This document shows, piece after piece, positions 27,286-36,326 of a stretch of 64,000 nt of DNA. The translations under genes and the position numbers were made by a program. Numbering within the stretch: the first letter of the stretch is position 1; each line of letters opens with the position of its first letter. Below the pieces are notes generated by a model that saw nothing but the letters and a program-made list of their open reading frames with translations, was not told where the DNA came from and searched no databases. Source of the DNA: Candidatus Denitrolinea symbiosum (GTDB lineage: Bacteria; Chloroflexota; Anaerolineae; Anaerolineales; Villigracilaceae); the NCBI GenBank assembly GCA_017312345.1, contig BLAA01000001.1, forward strand, positions 2,232,001 through 2,296,000, in the 5' to 3' direction.

Positions 27286-28860
27286 GTGGAACTTCATCAA
27301 GCCATCGGCCAGAAACTCCTGCTGGCCTTCAAGGGGAAGGACAAACCCTCCGACGAGATCGTCCGCGCCCTGCGGGACTACCGCCCGGGCGGGATCACGC
27401 TCTTTCGTCCCTTCAACATTGACAACCCGACTCAACTCCGCGCCTTGACCGACTCCCTGCAACGCCTCGCGCGTGACCTCGACCTGCCTCCGCTTCTGAT
27501 CGCGACCGACCAGGAGGGCGGGCAGCTGATGGCCCTTGGCGACGGGACGCCCCTGCCCGGCAACATGGCCCTCGGCGCGACCGGCTCCGAGGAGTTGGCG
27601 CGCCGCGCCGGTGAAGTCCTCGGGCGCGAACTGGCCGCGGTCGGCGTCAACGTGGATTACGCTCCCTGCGTGGACGTGAACGTGAATCCGCAAAACCCGG
27701 TGGTGGGCGTCCGCTCGTTCGGCGAGGACCCGGCGCTCGCGGCGCGCCTCGGCGCGGCGGTGATCGCGGGGATTCAGTCGCAGGGCGTGGCCGCCGCCGC
27801 CAAACATTTCCCCGGTCACGGCGACACAGCCAGCGATTCGCATCTCGGCCTGCCGACTCTCCCGCATGGACTGGACCGACTGCGGGCGGTGGAGTTCCCC
27901 CCGTTCCGCGCGGCGATTCAGGCGGGCGCGAAGTTGATCATGAGCGCGCACATCGGCCTGCCCGCCATTGACGGAAAGGACGCGCCGCCTGCCACGCTTT
28001 CCAAAAATATCCTGGACGGCATCCTGCGCCGCGAGCTGGGCTTCGAGGGCGTTATCGTCTCCGACGCGTTGGACATGCACGCCATCGGGCAGGGGGATGC
28101 GCTCGGTCCGAACGCGGCGCGCGCCGCGAACGCGGGCGTGGACCTGCTGCTGGCGACGACCGATCCGCTCGACCAGCAGCGCATCCATGCTGCGCTGACG
28201 GAAGCCGCGCGGGACGGGACGCTGGCGCGGGACGAGTTCGCGGCCTCGGCGGCGCGCATCCTGTCCCTGAAGAAATGGCTGGGGGATACGTGGAGTCAGC
28301 CCGACTTAAGCGTGATCCGTTCCGCCGAACACATGGAAGTCGCGCGGGAGATCGCGGAAGCGTCCATCACGTTGGTCCGCGACGAGGCGGGAATCCTTCC
28401 GCTGAAGTTGACGTCCGACCAGCGCGTCGCGGTCATCCTGCCGCGTCCGCTCGACCTGACCCCCGCGGACACTTCGTCGTATGTGACGCCAAAACTGGCG
28501 GAGGCGCTGCGCGAGTACCATTCCCGCGTGGATGAGTTCATCCTGCCGCACGCGCCGGGCGATTCCGACATCGCCGGGATCGTGGAGAAAGCGCGCGGCT
28601 ATGACCTGATCGTTGTCGGCACGTTGAACGCGCATCAGCAAACGGGACAGGCCGCGTTGGTCCGCGAATTGCTCAAGACAAACCTGCCGGTTGTGGTTGC
28701 CGCGCTGCGCCTGCCGTACGACCTGGCGGCTTTCCCCGCCGCGCCGACCTATCTCTGCGCGTACAGTATTCTCGAACCCTCGATGCGCGCGCTGGCGAAA
28801 GCGCTGTTTGGAAAGTTGGAAACGCGTGGACGGTTGCCGGTGACTATCCCTGAAGAATGA
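27286..28860 (+). CDS. nagZ: Glycoside hydrolase family 3, beta-N-acetylhexosaminidase (NagZ type)
   Basis: 524-residue GH3 enzyme. The NagZ signature KHFPGHGDTASDSHLGLP (about residue 170) carries the Asp/His dyad that replaces the usual acid/base. The nucleophile Asp is in VIVSDALDMHAI (about 262). A GH3 C-terminal domain follows (about 340-520). No signal peptide, so it acts inside the cell on imported GlcNAc-containing oligosaccharides or muropeptides. GTG start one base after the permease stop; last gene of the operon. Confidence 0.92.
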   Translation: MELHQAIGQKLLLAFKGKDKPSDEIVRALRDYRPGGITLFRPFNIDNPTQLRALTDSLQRLARDLDLPPLLIATDQEGGQLMALGDGTPLPGNMALGATGSEELARRAGEVLGRELAAVGVNVDYAPCVDVNVNPQNPVVGVRSFGEDPALAARLGAAVIAGIQSQGVAAAAKHFPGHGDTASDSHLGLPTLPHGLDRLRAVEFPPFRAAIQAGAKLIMSAHIGLPAIDGKDAPPATLSKNILDGILRRELGFEGVIVSDALDMHAIGQGDALGPNAARAANAGVDLLLATTDPLDQQRIHAALTEAARDGTLARDEFAASAARILSLKKWLGDTWSQPDLSVIRSAEHMEVAREIAEASITLVRDEAGILPLKLTSDQRVAVILPRPLDLTPADTSSYVTPKLAEALREYHSRVDEFILPHAPGDSDIAGIVEKARGYDLIVVGTLNAHQQTGQAALVRELLKTNLPVVVAALRLPYDLAAFPAAPTYLCAYSILEPSMRALAKALFGKLETRGRLPVTIPEE

Positions 28861-28862
28861 TG

Positions 28863-28893
28863 AAAAAAAGCCCCCGACGAGGATATCAGGGGC
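28863..28893 (-). terminator. Terminator facing out of the integron
   Basis: On the minus strand a GCCCC...GGGGC stem is followed by TTTTTTT. It would stop leftward cassette transcription from entering nagZ antisense. A second hairpin (AGAGTCCC/GGGACTCT) lies at about 28962-28990. Confidence 0.55.
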
Positions 28894-29002
28894 GCGGAGG
28901 GTGACACGGTTTCGGATAGTGCAAGGATTTTTCTGTAAAAGTGACCTGGATTTCCTCGGAAGGAGAGTCCCAAAAACGGAGAAGGGACTCTGGGAAGACA
29001 AA

Positions 29003-29283
29003 GTTCTGGTAAAATGGGCTCACCCCCCAGGAAACGGGAACGGCGTCTTTTCAGCGCAGTTCTCGTTTTCATTTGCGGGGGGACTTCCAAAATCGGACAT
29101 CGAGCAGAAGCGGATATTCCCCGATTCCGAAAGATGAGTTCGGGGACGGCGAAGCGTTCCCGAAAAAAGGGAAATCCTGGCGGGAAATAAAAAAACGGCC
29201 GCCCGCGCAGCCGTGACAGATCGTCTAAAAATTGATTTCCCAAATTGCATCCCAAAGACTTGACACTGCAAGTAATCGGTACC
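29003..29283 (+). mobile_element. Truncated copy of the 771-bp IS110-derived element
   Basis: Right-hand 281 bp of the element (from GTTCTGGTAAAATGGG to ATCGGTACC). The left part with the transposase start is gone. It is followed directly by an attC arm (GTCAGCTGCACGC) rather than by the long hairpin arm seen elsewhere. Confidence 0.8.
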
Positions 29284-29312
29284 CACCGTCAGCTGCACGC
29301 ATTGTTAGGCAC
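29284..29312 (-). repeat. Last attC-like site of the array (one arm only)
   Basis: Minus strand GTGCCTAACAATGCGTGCAG, the RYYYAAC arm that follows the FRG gene. Its GTGCCTAAC is the exact complement of GTTAGGCAC at the other end of the same cassette (30286-30294). Confidence 0.75.
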
Positions 29313-29338
29313 GTTTCTTAGATTTCTCCTGCGGCTTC

Positions 29339-30277
29339 TTATTGCTCGGACCTCGATTTAAATTCTCGCCAATTATTATATAAATCATCATCAACAGGAT
29401 AGCGAAACCGTATCTTAAGAGATCGGGCATACCCATCAAGACCTGGAAACAAGGTTGCTGCGGTGATATTCATTTCTTTTAGGTCAAAAATTGTAGTTGC
29501 ATGACATCCCTTCGGAAGGATTAGTTTGATTACGGACGCCGAATTAATCTGCTCATAAGTAACCTTGTCCGATCTAATCGGATTTGCCATCGCTTGACCA
29601 AACTGTTCTGTTAAAATGTCAAAAGTTGCTAAAAGATTCTGCATGAATGTGACGTCTGCATTTAGCGGAAAAAGAAAAAGACCTTGTTGGATAGATACCC
29701 GTTCGGACAGGTGGATTGGCTCTACATCAACAACTAGATTATGGTCGCGTTTTTCTTGACCAATATAACCTTCAACTACTTCGATTTTTCTTTTGTTTAC
29801 ATCTGATAAATCCATGCTCCACAAAGTAGTATCTAAACCGAGTTTGTTGTTGAGAGATAAATCTATTTTGCTGTGATCTACTGCCCAGATAGCAGAATCG
29901 GTTTTCGCTGTTTCTACTGAGAAAAAAGCCGCAACGTAAAAGGAATGCGTGAAATCAAGGAGGCGGGTAGGACATCCATAATGTTGAAGCAGGGCAAGCC
30001 ATTCTAAGTTGTCACTATCTGCGGGCGGATGCGGCACATAGTGATAGACACGACGCTTCATTTCGTAAATAAGTTCTGCTTCAATTGCCTCCATGTCTAT
30101 CTCTAGCCTGGGATGTTCTCGACTTTCATAATTATCTTTCCTAGCCCTTTCCGCCGAAGATTCCAGATCCCATGTAGCATCCTCTTGCCCACGGAAGGAC
30201 CATAAACCTAAGTGATCAGCCAATTTGCGTGCTGATTCCCATGAGTTCGCTGTAATTGAGAGAATTTTATTGTTCAT
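29339..30277 (-). CDS. FRG-domain protein (integron cassette)
   Basis: 312-residue cassette gene with an FRG domain: WSFRGQEDATWDLESSAER (about 26-45), then LEWLALLQHYGCPTRLLDFTHSFYVAAFFS (about 90-120). FRG proteins are frequent in defence islands and integrons, but the activity is unknown. Starts 9-17 bp from the GTTAGGC cassette boundary, the compact layout normal for cassettes. Codon use is more AT-rich than the host genes. No promoter clearly visible. Confidence 0.85.
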   Translation of the reverse strand: MNNKILSITANSWESARKLADHLGLWSFRGQEDATWDLESSAERARKDNYESREHPRLEIDMEAIEAELIYEMKRRVYHYVPHPPADSDNLEWLALLQHYGCPTRLLDFTHSFYVAAFFSVETAKTDSAIWAVDHSKIDLSLNNKLGLDTTLWSMDLSDVNKRKIEVVEGYIGQEKRDHNLVVDVEPIHLSERVSIQQGLFLFPLNADVTFMQNLLATFDILTEQFGQAMANPIRSDKVTYEQINSASVIKLILPKGCHATTIFDLKEMNITAATLFPGLDGYARSLKIRFRYPVDDDLYNNWREFKSRSEQ

Positions 30278-30285
30278 TGTCGAAA

Positions 30286-31269
30286 GTGCCTAACGGCTTG
30301 CGTTATTAGAATGTCCTTGCCTGGGACGTGGTGTCAGTGTATCCTCGGCGGTGATACCAACCGCGGGAGCGCGGACAGGGCGTGAGCGCGAGGGTCTCCC
30401 GGCCGCAGCTATGGGATGGCGCACAAACGTCAAAGCCCGGTGCGTTAAATGGGAGCCCGCGGAAACTAATCTGGGCCCGGTCAAGACAGCCGGAAGCCCG
30501 TATCGGTACCTGTAACTCAAACCCAACAAGGTCCCGATGTTCTTTCGGGACAATCCACGTCCCAATCCACGAACACAAGGAGAGTGTAGCATGGAAGGAG
30601 CAGAAAAAGCAAGAGGGCTGGAAAGATACATTGGCCTGGACATCCACAAAGAGTACGCGCTGGTCGTGGGGCATGGACGAAAGCGCGCGCCTGGGATTGA
30701 CCTGCAAACAGTTCGCCAAATATGCCTTGTTGAAGTTGGGCGTCGAGACCGACATCACGCGCTTTGTGCGGAAGGACGTGCCGCGTCGGGTGGCCTCCAA
30801 CGCCGAGACGCTGGCGCGCATGGCCGAGTTGGGTCTCAGCCTGTAAGCGGAAGAACGGCGCGTTCCCGCCAGAGCTGGTTCTGGTAAAATGGGCTCACCC
30901 CCCCAGGAAACGGGAACGGCGTCTTTTCAGCGCAGTTCTCGTTTTCATTTACGGGGGGACTTCCAAAATCGGACATCGAGCAGAAGCGGATATTCTCCGA
31001 TTCCGAAAGATGAGTTCGGAGACGGCGAAGCGTTCCCGAAAAAAGGGAAATCCTGGCGGGAAATAAAAAAACGGCCGCCCGCGCAGCCGTGACAGATCGT
31101 CTAAAAATTGATTTCCCAAATTGCATCCCAAAGACTTGACACTGCAAGTAATCGGTACCTGCGCTGGGGCGGGGACGGCGAAGCCGTCCAACTAGAAAAA
31201 TGATAAGGCGTGTGAAAATGCTTGGGATGTGCGCAGAATCCCCAGCGTCAGGTGCACGCTTTGTTCGGC
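30286..31269 (-). repeat. attC-like site of the PIN cassette, containing an inserted element
   Basis: Bounded by GCCGAAC (minus strand, near 31269) and GTTAGGC (near 30288). The outer arms form a CGCTGGGG/CCCCAGCG hairpin (31162-31250), and the rest is split by the 771-bp element at 30390-31160. Confidence 0.75.
30390..31160 (+). mobile_element. IS110-derived miniature element, copy 1
   Basis: 771 bp from GAGGGTCTCCCGG to ATCGGTACCT, with limits set by comparison with empty sites at 38887-39097 and 39774-39984. Holds a GC-rich structured 5' region (about 200 bp), an AAGGAG site and ATG (30591) opening YIGLDIHKEYALVVG, which resembles the IS110 DEDD transposase N-terminus. This frame ends at 30887, only 98 aa. 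A second frame (to 30846) gives CKQFAKYALLKLGVETDI and may be the shifted remainder. A minus-strand intrinsic terminator lies at 31064-31091. ATCGGTACCTG occurs both upstream of the ORF and at the right end. Confidence 0.75.
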
Positions 31270-31338
31270 GTTTTGCTGTTGTGCAAGACTGTTTGCCATT
31301 AAAAAGAGCGCAAGCATAAAAATACCTGCGCCCATAAT

Positions 31339-31551
31339 TTACTTTGCCGCTTTCCTCATTTTTTCAATTTCACTCACAATATCTTGGACAGATTTATTTG
31401 CAAAAAGGATTTCTCGCTCTTTGGTGTAATCTCCAAAACCTTGAGTAAATTGTTTTAGAAAACGAACAGCGTCCACAACGCCTAATTCTTTATAAAGTAG
31501 GCTAATCGCTTGTTGATTAATTTCTACCAGTGGTCTTATGTCTGTAATCAT
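31339..31551 (-). CDS. Antitoxin-like partner of the PIN protein (integron cassette)
   Basis: 70-residue basic-acidic helical protein (ELGVVDAVRFLKQFTQGFGDYTKERE). Its start overlaps the PIN gene stop by 4 bp (ATGA), so the pair is coupled with the toxin-like gene first. Similar small proteins accompany PIN genes in other genomes as far as I recall. A DNA-binding motif is not evident. Confidence 0.7.
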   Translation of the reverse strand: MITDIRPLVEINQQAISLLYKELGVVDAVRFLKQFTQGFGDYTKEREILFANKSVQDIVSEIEKMRKAAK

Positions 31552-31988
31552 TTTTCAATCTCCTGAACTAAATCAACAGGATTTATCACTTTTATCGCCA
31601 AGTCTTCAACCTTTTTCGAGTTTCGCAACAACCTATCGTCGCACGTACAGAAATAATCTGCTTTTCCTGTTTCCGCTAAAGCCAGATGAAGAGCGTCGAG
31701 GGACTTAATTCCGAAAGCAGTTAAGTTTATGGCTCGCTCTGTTTCTTTTTCGGTAACTTTGATGACTTCTTTGGCATTTGCTAAAACGGCAAGCGTATGC
31801 TCTTCTCGTGTCGGTATTGAACTTTGTTTCCCTTCATAAATCAATGCTTCTGATGAAAGTAATTCTGCCTGCCCAGTTTCGCAAAAAGCGATGATGCCTA
31901 AAACCGCTTCTGATTCTAAAATAATCCGAACTTGATTTGCTGTATCAAGTGGTCGTTGAATAGCGCATAAATCAAGGTAAATTTTCAT
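31548..31988 (-). CDS. PIN-domain protein (integron cassette toxin)
   Basis: 146-residue PIN ribonuclease-like protein. Acidic residues are at YLDLCAIQRP (about 5-7), KSLDALHLALAE (about 97) and CDDRLLRN (about 117), a VapC-like set. The cassette boundary GTTAGGCG lies about 38 bp upstream, and TTAAAATAGCCGCATG puts a -10-like TAAAAT only a few bases from the start, suggesting a leaderless mRNA. Functions with the downstream 70-aa partner. Confidence 0.82.
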   Translation of the reverse strand: MKIYLDLCAIQRPLDTANQVRIILESEAVLGIIAFCETGQAELLSSEALIYEGKQSSIPTREEHTLAVLANAKEVIKVTEKETERAINLTAFGIKSLDALHLALAETGKADYFCTCDDRLLRNSKKVEDLAIKVINPVDLVQEIEK

Positions 31989-32025
31989 GCGGCTATTTTA
32001 ACACTTTTCATCTTGGAAAGGAAAC

Positions 32026-33006
32026 GCCTAACGGTTTGCGTTATGAGAATGTCCTTGCCTGGGACGTGGTGTCAGTGTATCCTCGGCAGTGATACCAACC
32101 GCGGGAGCGCGGACAGGGCGTGAGCGCGAGGGTCTCCCGGCCGCAGCTATGGGATGGCGCACAAACGTCAAAGCCCGGTGCGTTAAATGGGAGCCCGCGG
32201 AAACTAATCTGGGCCCGGTCAAGACAGCCGGAAGCCCGTATCGGTACCTGTAACTCAAACCCAACAAGGTCCCGATGTTCTTTCGGGAAAATCCACGTCC
32301 CAATCCACGAACACAAGGAGAGTGTAGCATGGAAGGAGCAGAAAAAGCAAGAGGGCTGGAAAGATACATTGGCCTGGACATCCACAAAGAGTACGCGCTG
32401 GTCGTGGGACATGGACGAAAGCGCGCGCCTGGGATTGACCTGCAAACAGTTCGCCAAATATGCCTTGTTGAAGTTGGGCGTCGAGACCGACATCACGCGC
32501 TTTGTGCGGAAGGACGTGCCGCGTCGGGTGGCCTCCAACGCCGAGACGCTGGCGCGCATGGCCGAGTTGGGTCTCAGTCTGTAAGCGGAAGAACGGCGCG
32601 TTCCCGCCAGAGCTGGTTCTGGTAAAATGGGCTCACCCCCCAGGAAACGGGAACGGCGTCTTTTCAGCGCAGTTCTCGTTTTCATTTGCGGGGGGACTTC
32701 CAAAATCGGACATCGAGCAGAAGCGGATATTCCCCGATTCCGAAAGATGAGTTCGGGGACGGCGAAGCGTTCCCGAAAAAAGGGAAACCCCGGCGGGAAA
32801 TAAAAAAAACGGCCGCCCGCGCAGCCGTGACAGATCGTCTAAAAATTGATTTCCCAAATTGCATCCCAAAGACTTGACACTGCAAGTAATCGGTACCTGC
32901 GTGTGGGCGGGCGTGGATTCTGCTTGGGAGCAGGAAAAACTCGAAGCGTGGAAAATGCTCGAAAATGCCGCAGAATCCCACACGTCAGGTGCACGCTTTG
33001 TTGTGC
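32026..33006 (-). repeat. attC-like site of the truncated cassette at 33030, with inserted element
   Basis: Bounded by GCACAAC and GTTAGGC on the minus strand. Outer arms CGTGTGGG/CCCACACG and GGATTCTGC/GCAGAATCC fold as a long hairpin. The element lies at 32128-32898. Confidence 0.75.
32128..32898 (+). mobile_element. IS110-derived miniature element, copy 2
   Basis: Same length and ends as copy 1 with a few base changes. The transposase-start ATG is at 32329 and its frame stops at 32625. Confidence 0.75.
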
Positions 33007-33029
33007 CGCCGCTGGCTTGGAAGCACGCC

Positions 33030-33204
33030 TTAATAACTGGCTAATGCCGTTTCGATTTCATCTGGCGGCAATAATTCCATTGTCCATAATTCGCGTATAG
33101 TTGTTGCTGGCTTGCGGAGTCTTTCTTCATCGTACTGCGCCATTAATCCAAGACAGCGTAATGATGCTTGAATATTGCGTAAAACTTTTTCTTGCCGTTC
33201 TTCA
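33030..33204 (-). pseudogene. Cassette gene fragment cut by an IS1-like element
   Basis: The last ~58 codons of a small gene (ERQEKVLRNIQASLRCLGLMAQYDEERL ... ETALASY) end at 33030, 24 bp from its attC arm. The 5' part is missing because the insertion sequence begins at 33205. Apparent longer frames use IS sequence. The product is unknown. Confidence 0.65.
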
Positions 33205-34447
33205 GGTAGCCCCCCACTAAAACGTGGTGGTGCGTAAATCTTGCGGAAAAATGGGTTCACTGGCAAACTCGTACGACTTCCACATCGAGCGAGGAGTCAA
33301 TGAACCCACAAACACTATTTTGCCCGAACATGGATTGTCCCGCAAGAGGACATAAAGGGAAAGGGAACATCCAAGTTCACAGTCAGAAAGACCAGCGGTG
33401 TGTGTGTCAAGTGTGCGGACAAACGTTTACGGTCACCAAAGGCACGATTTTCTATCGGTTACGCCATGCGCCTGAGCTGGTGATCCAAGTGTTGATTCTG
33501 CTGGCATACGGCTGCCCCATTCAAGCCATCGTTCGCGCCTTTGGATTGGACGAGCGGACCGTTCGAGATTGGCACGCTCGTGCAGGCAACCATTGTCAGC
33601 AGGTACATAAGCATCTGGTTGAAAACACGGTACATGACTTGAAGCAAGCGCAAGCGGATGAAATCAAAGTCAAGACGCAGAAAGGCACATTCTGGATGGC
33701 TCTGGCGATTTGGGTTCAGCCTCGTCTGTGGATGGGCGGGGTGGTTAGTCCCACACGTGACCTGAATTTGATTCAGGCCTTGGCGGACAAAATCAAGGGC
33801 ATGGCTTTGTGTCGTCCACTCTTGCTGGCGGTAGACGGATTGTCCAGTTATGTCGGCGCCTTTCGGACTGCCTTTCGGAGCAAGTTTCCTCGCTCGGAGG
33901 GAGAAAGGGGACGATGCAAGATGGTGGCTTGGCAAGAGATTGCCATTGTGCAAGTCGTCAAACAGCGTATGGAAGGCGTCCTGAGTGTTAAGCGACGCAT
34001 TGTTCAGGGTGCAAAAGATGCGGTCGAGCGTCTGATCCAAACCACTCAAGGAAAAGGCGTGATCAATACCGCTTTCATCGAACGTCTCAATGCCACCTTT
34101 CGTCAGAGGATCAGCGCCCTAACGCGGCGCACGCGCAACTTGGCGCAACAGGCTGAGACCTTGGTGGCAGGCATGTATTTGGTCGGTTGCTTCTACAACT
34201 TTTGTGACTTCCACAAAAGCCTGCGTTTGAAACTGTCTGTTGGTTCTTTCGGCCATCGCTGGGTGCAACGTACTCCTGCCATCGCCGCAGGCTTGACTGA
34301 CCATCAGTGGACGCCTGCGGAATTGCTTCACTTCCGAGTTCCGCTTCCGCGTTGGAAATTGCCCAAACAGCGCGGCAGACCTTCTGCCACCTTGCTTCAA
34401 CTCACTCAACAATGGGCAAATTGACCACGCTTAACTGCGGCGCTACC
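33205..34447 (+). mobile_element. IS1-like insertion sequence, copy A (1243 bp)
   Basis: Ends GGTAGCCCCCCACT and (inverted) GGTAGCGCCGCAGT form an imperfect ~22-bp terminal inverted repeat with shared CGTGGT. Its flanks do not match each other, so the target duplication has been separated by rearrangement. One transposase gene inside. Confidence 0.9.
33300..34424 (+). CDS. IS1-like transposase (copy A)
   Basis: 374-residue transposase. N-terminal zinc ribbon CPNMDCPARG...CVCQVCGQTF (about 8-45), helix-turn-helix around ERTVRDWHARAG (about 80-92), then a DDE domain with ADEIKVKTQKG (about 118), AVDGLSSYVGAF (about 180) and IERLNATFRQRISALTRRT (about 258), the last like the InsB motif of IS1. 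One residue (K against E near 103) differs from copy B. Complete and probably active. Confidence 0.88.
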   Translation: MNPQTLFCPNMDCPARGHKGKGNIQVHSQKDQRCVCQVCGQTFTVTKGTIFYRLRHAPELVIQVLILLAYGCPIQAIVRAFGLDERTVRDWHARAGNHCQQVHKHLVENTVHDLKQAQADEIKVKTQKGTFWMALAIWVQPRLWMGGVVSPTRDLNLIQALADKIKGMALCRPLLLAVDGLSSYVGAFRTAFRSKFPRSEGERGRCKMVAWQEIAIVQVVKQRMEGVLSVKRRIVQGAKDAVERLIQTTQGKGVINTAFIERLNATFRQRISALTRRTRNLAQQAETLVAGMYLVGCFYNFCDFHKSLRLKLSVGSFGHRWVQRTPAIAAGLTDHQWTPAELLHFRVPLPRWKLPKQRGRPSATLLQLTQQWAN

Positions 34448-34473
34448 CCTTGCAAAACGAGAGTTCATTATTC

Positions 34474-35304
34474 ATGTCAAAACGTGGTGAAGTCCTTGTA
34501 GCGATAATCAATAAGAAATTGGATTTTGCCATTTTGCGTGAGCAACTCTGGTATAGAATTCCTGTAAGCAGTGTCGAGAAGTGGATTAAGGAGCGTTGGT
34601 CTCCAAAGTGGTTGGCGTTTTATCAAACATTGGCATTTGGCGCAGAGAAACACGCGATAAACTATTTCGCAGAAGTTCTTGATATTCGTGAAGTTCGTCG
34701 CTGGCAATTGTTTCCCGATGAGCCACACGACGAGAAAAGTAACAGGCGATATTATCAAGTTTTTGTGAAGTCTGTTCAGACATTGCCAAAACCAATTTTT
34801 AGCCGAAGGTTTCGTAGAATTATTTTCATCCCGACAACTTGGGAGAAATTTATAAACGCAAGCGAGATAAACGACCTGTTTGATGAAAGTTCATTGGAAG
34901 ATAAATTGTGGGCAGAATTCAAGCGGCATAACATTCCAGCAGAAAGACAGGAATATGTTATTGCCAGAAAAAATGATTATGCGTTGGATTTTGCGGTATA
35001 TTGTGCCAAAGGCAATATTGATATAGAAACGGATGGCGATTTCTGGCACGCCAATCCTGAAAAAGCCGAGCAAGATAATTTGCGTGACCACGATTTGAGT
35101 ACAGAAGGATGGAAGATTTTACGGTTCAGTGAAAATCAAATTCAAGAGCAAGCCGCCAGTTATTGCGTGAAAACCGTTTCCGATAACATCAATCTTCTTG
35201 GTGGAGTGGATGAAGGCAAAGTGATTCCACGAAAGATAAATCTTGACAGCGGTTCTTATCAGCCTTCATTATTCGATGGTCTTAAAAAAGCAGACGAGTC
35301 TTAA
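34474..35304 (+). CDS. DUF559/Vsr-like endonuclease-domain protein, copy 1 (integron cassette)
   Basis: 276 residues. The N-terminal ~150 residues are unrecognised (PVSSVEKWIKERWSPKWLAFYQ). The C-terminal ~110 look like the DUF559/Vsr branch of PD-(D/E)XK nucleases: YALDFAVYCAKGNIDIETDGDFWH (about 168-191), then GWKILRFSENQI. Start ATG 34474; weak ribosome site. The IS end lies 26 bp upstream and has replaced the original cassette boundary. Identical to the copy at 36327 over its length. A DNA-cleaving or defence role is inferred. Confidence 0.8.
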   Translation: MSKRGEVLVAIINKKLDFAILREQLWYRIPVSSVEKWIKERWSPKWLAFYQTLAFGAEKHAINYFAEVLDIREVRRWQLFPDEPHDEKSNRRYYQVFVKSVQTLPKPIFSRRFRRIIFIPTTWEKFINASEINDLFDESSLEDKLWAEFKRHNIPAERQEYVIARKNDYALDFAVYCAKGNIDIETDGDFWHANPEKAEQDNLRDHDLSTEGWKILRFSENQIQEQAASYCVKTVSDNINLLGGVDEGKVIPRKINLDSGSYQPSLFDGLKKADES

Positions 35305-35314
35305 GGTCAAAAGC

Positions 35315-36297
35315 GTGCCAACACAGCGTGCACCTGACGCTGGGGATTCTGCGCACATCCCAAGCCTTTTTCACGCCTCTGCCTTTTTCTGGCTGGACGG
35401 CTTCGCCGTCCCCGCCCCAGCGCAGGTACCGATTACTTGCAGTGTCAAGTCTTTGGGATGCAATTTGGGAAATCAATTTTTAGACGATCTGTCACGGCTG
35501 CGCGAGCGGCCGTTTTTTTTATTTCCCGCCGGGATTTCCCTTTTTTAGGGAACGCTTCGCCGTCCCCGAACGCATCTTTCGGAATCGGGGAATATCCGCT
35601 TCTGCTCGATGTCCGATTTTGGAAGTCCCCCCGCAAATGAAAACGAGAACTGCGCTGAAAAGACGCCGTTCCCGTTTCCTGGGGGGTGAGCCCATTTTAC
35701 CAGAACCAGCTCGGGCGGGAACGCGCCGTTCTTCCGCTTACAGGCTGAGACCCAACTCGGCCATGCGCGCCAGCGTCTCGGCGTTGGAGGCCACCCGACG
35801 CGGCACGTCCTTCCGCACAAAGCGCGTGATGTCGGTCTCGACGCCCAACTTCAACAAGGCATATTTGGCGAACTGTTTGCAGGTCAATCCCAGGCGCGCG
35901 CTTTCGTCCATGTCCCACGGCCAGCGCGTACTCTTTGTGGATGTCCAGGCCAATGTATCTTTCCAGCCCTCTTGCTTTTTCTGCTCCTTCCATGCTACAC
36001 TCTCCTTGTGTTCGTGGATTGGGACGTGGATTGTCCCGAAAGAACATCGGGACCTTGTTGGGTTTGAGTTACAGGTACCGATACGGGCTTCCGGCTGTCT
36101 TGACCGGGCCCAGATTAGTTTCCGCGGGCTCCCATTTAACGCACCGGGCTTTGACGTTTGTGCGCCATCCCATAGCTGCGGCCGGGAGACCCTCGCGCTC
36201 ACGCCCTGTCCGCGCTCCCGCGGTTGGTATCACCGCCGAGGATACACTGACGCCACGTCCCAGGCAAGGACATTCTAATAACGCAAACCGTTGGCAC
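35315..36297 (+). repeat. attC-like site of nuclease cassette copy 1, with inserted element
   Basis: Bounded by GTGCCAAC and GTTGGCAC, exact complements. CGCTGGGG-type hairpin arm. Orientation is opposite to the outer array. Confidence 0.78.
35424..36194 (-). mobile_element. IS110-derived miniature element, copy 3
   Basis: Same 771-bp element, reversed. Transposase-start ATG at 35993, frame ending at 35697. Confidence 0.75.
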
Positions 36298-36326
36298 GCC
36301 CCTTGCAAAACGAGAGTTCATTATTC

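Noticed and set aside
30382-30846. 154-aa frame repeated in all elements as an independent gene
   Set aside because: Most of it is antisense-like or out-of-frame sequence of the structured region; only the last ~57 residues look natural and may be the shifted remainder of the IS110-derived frame.
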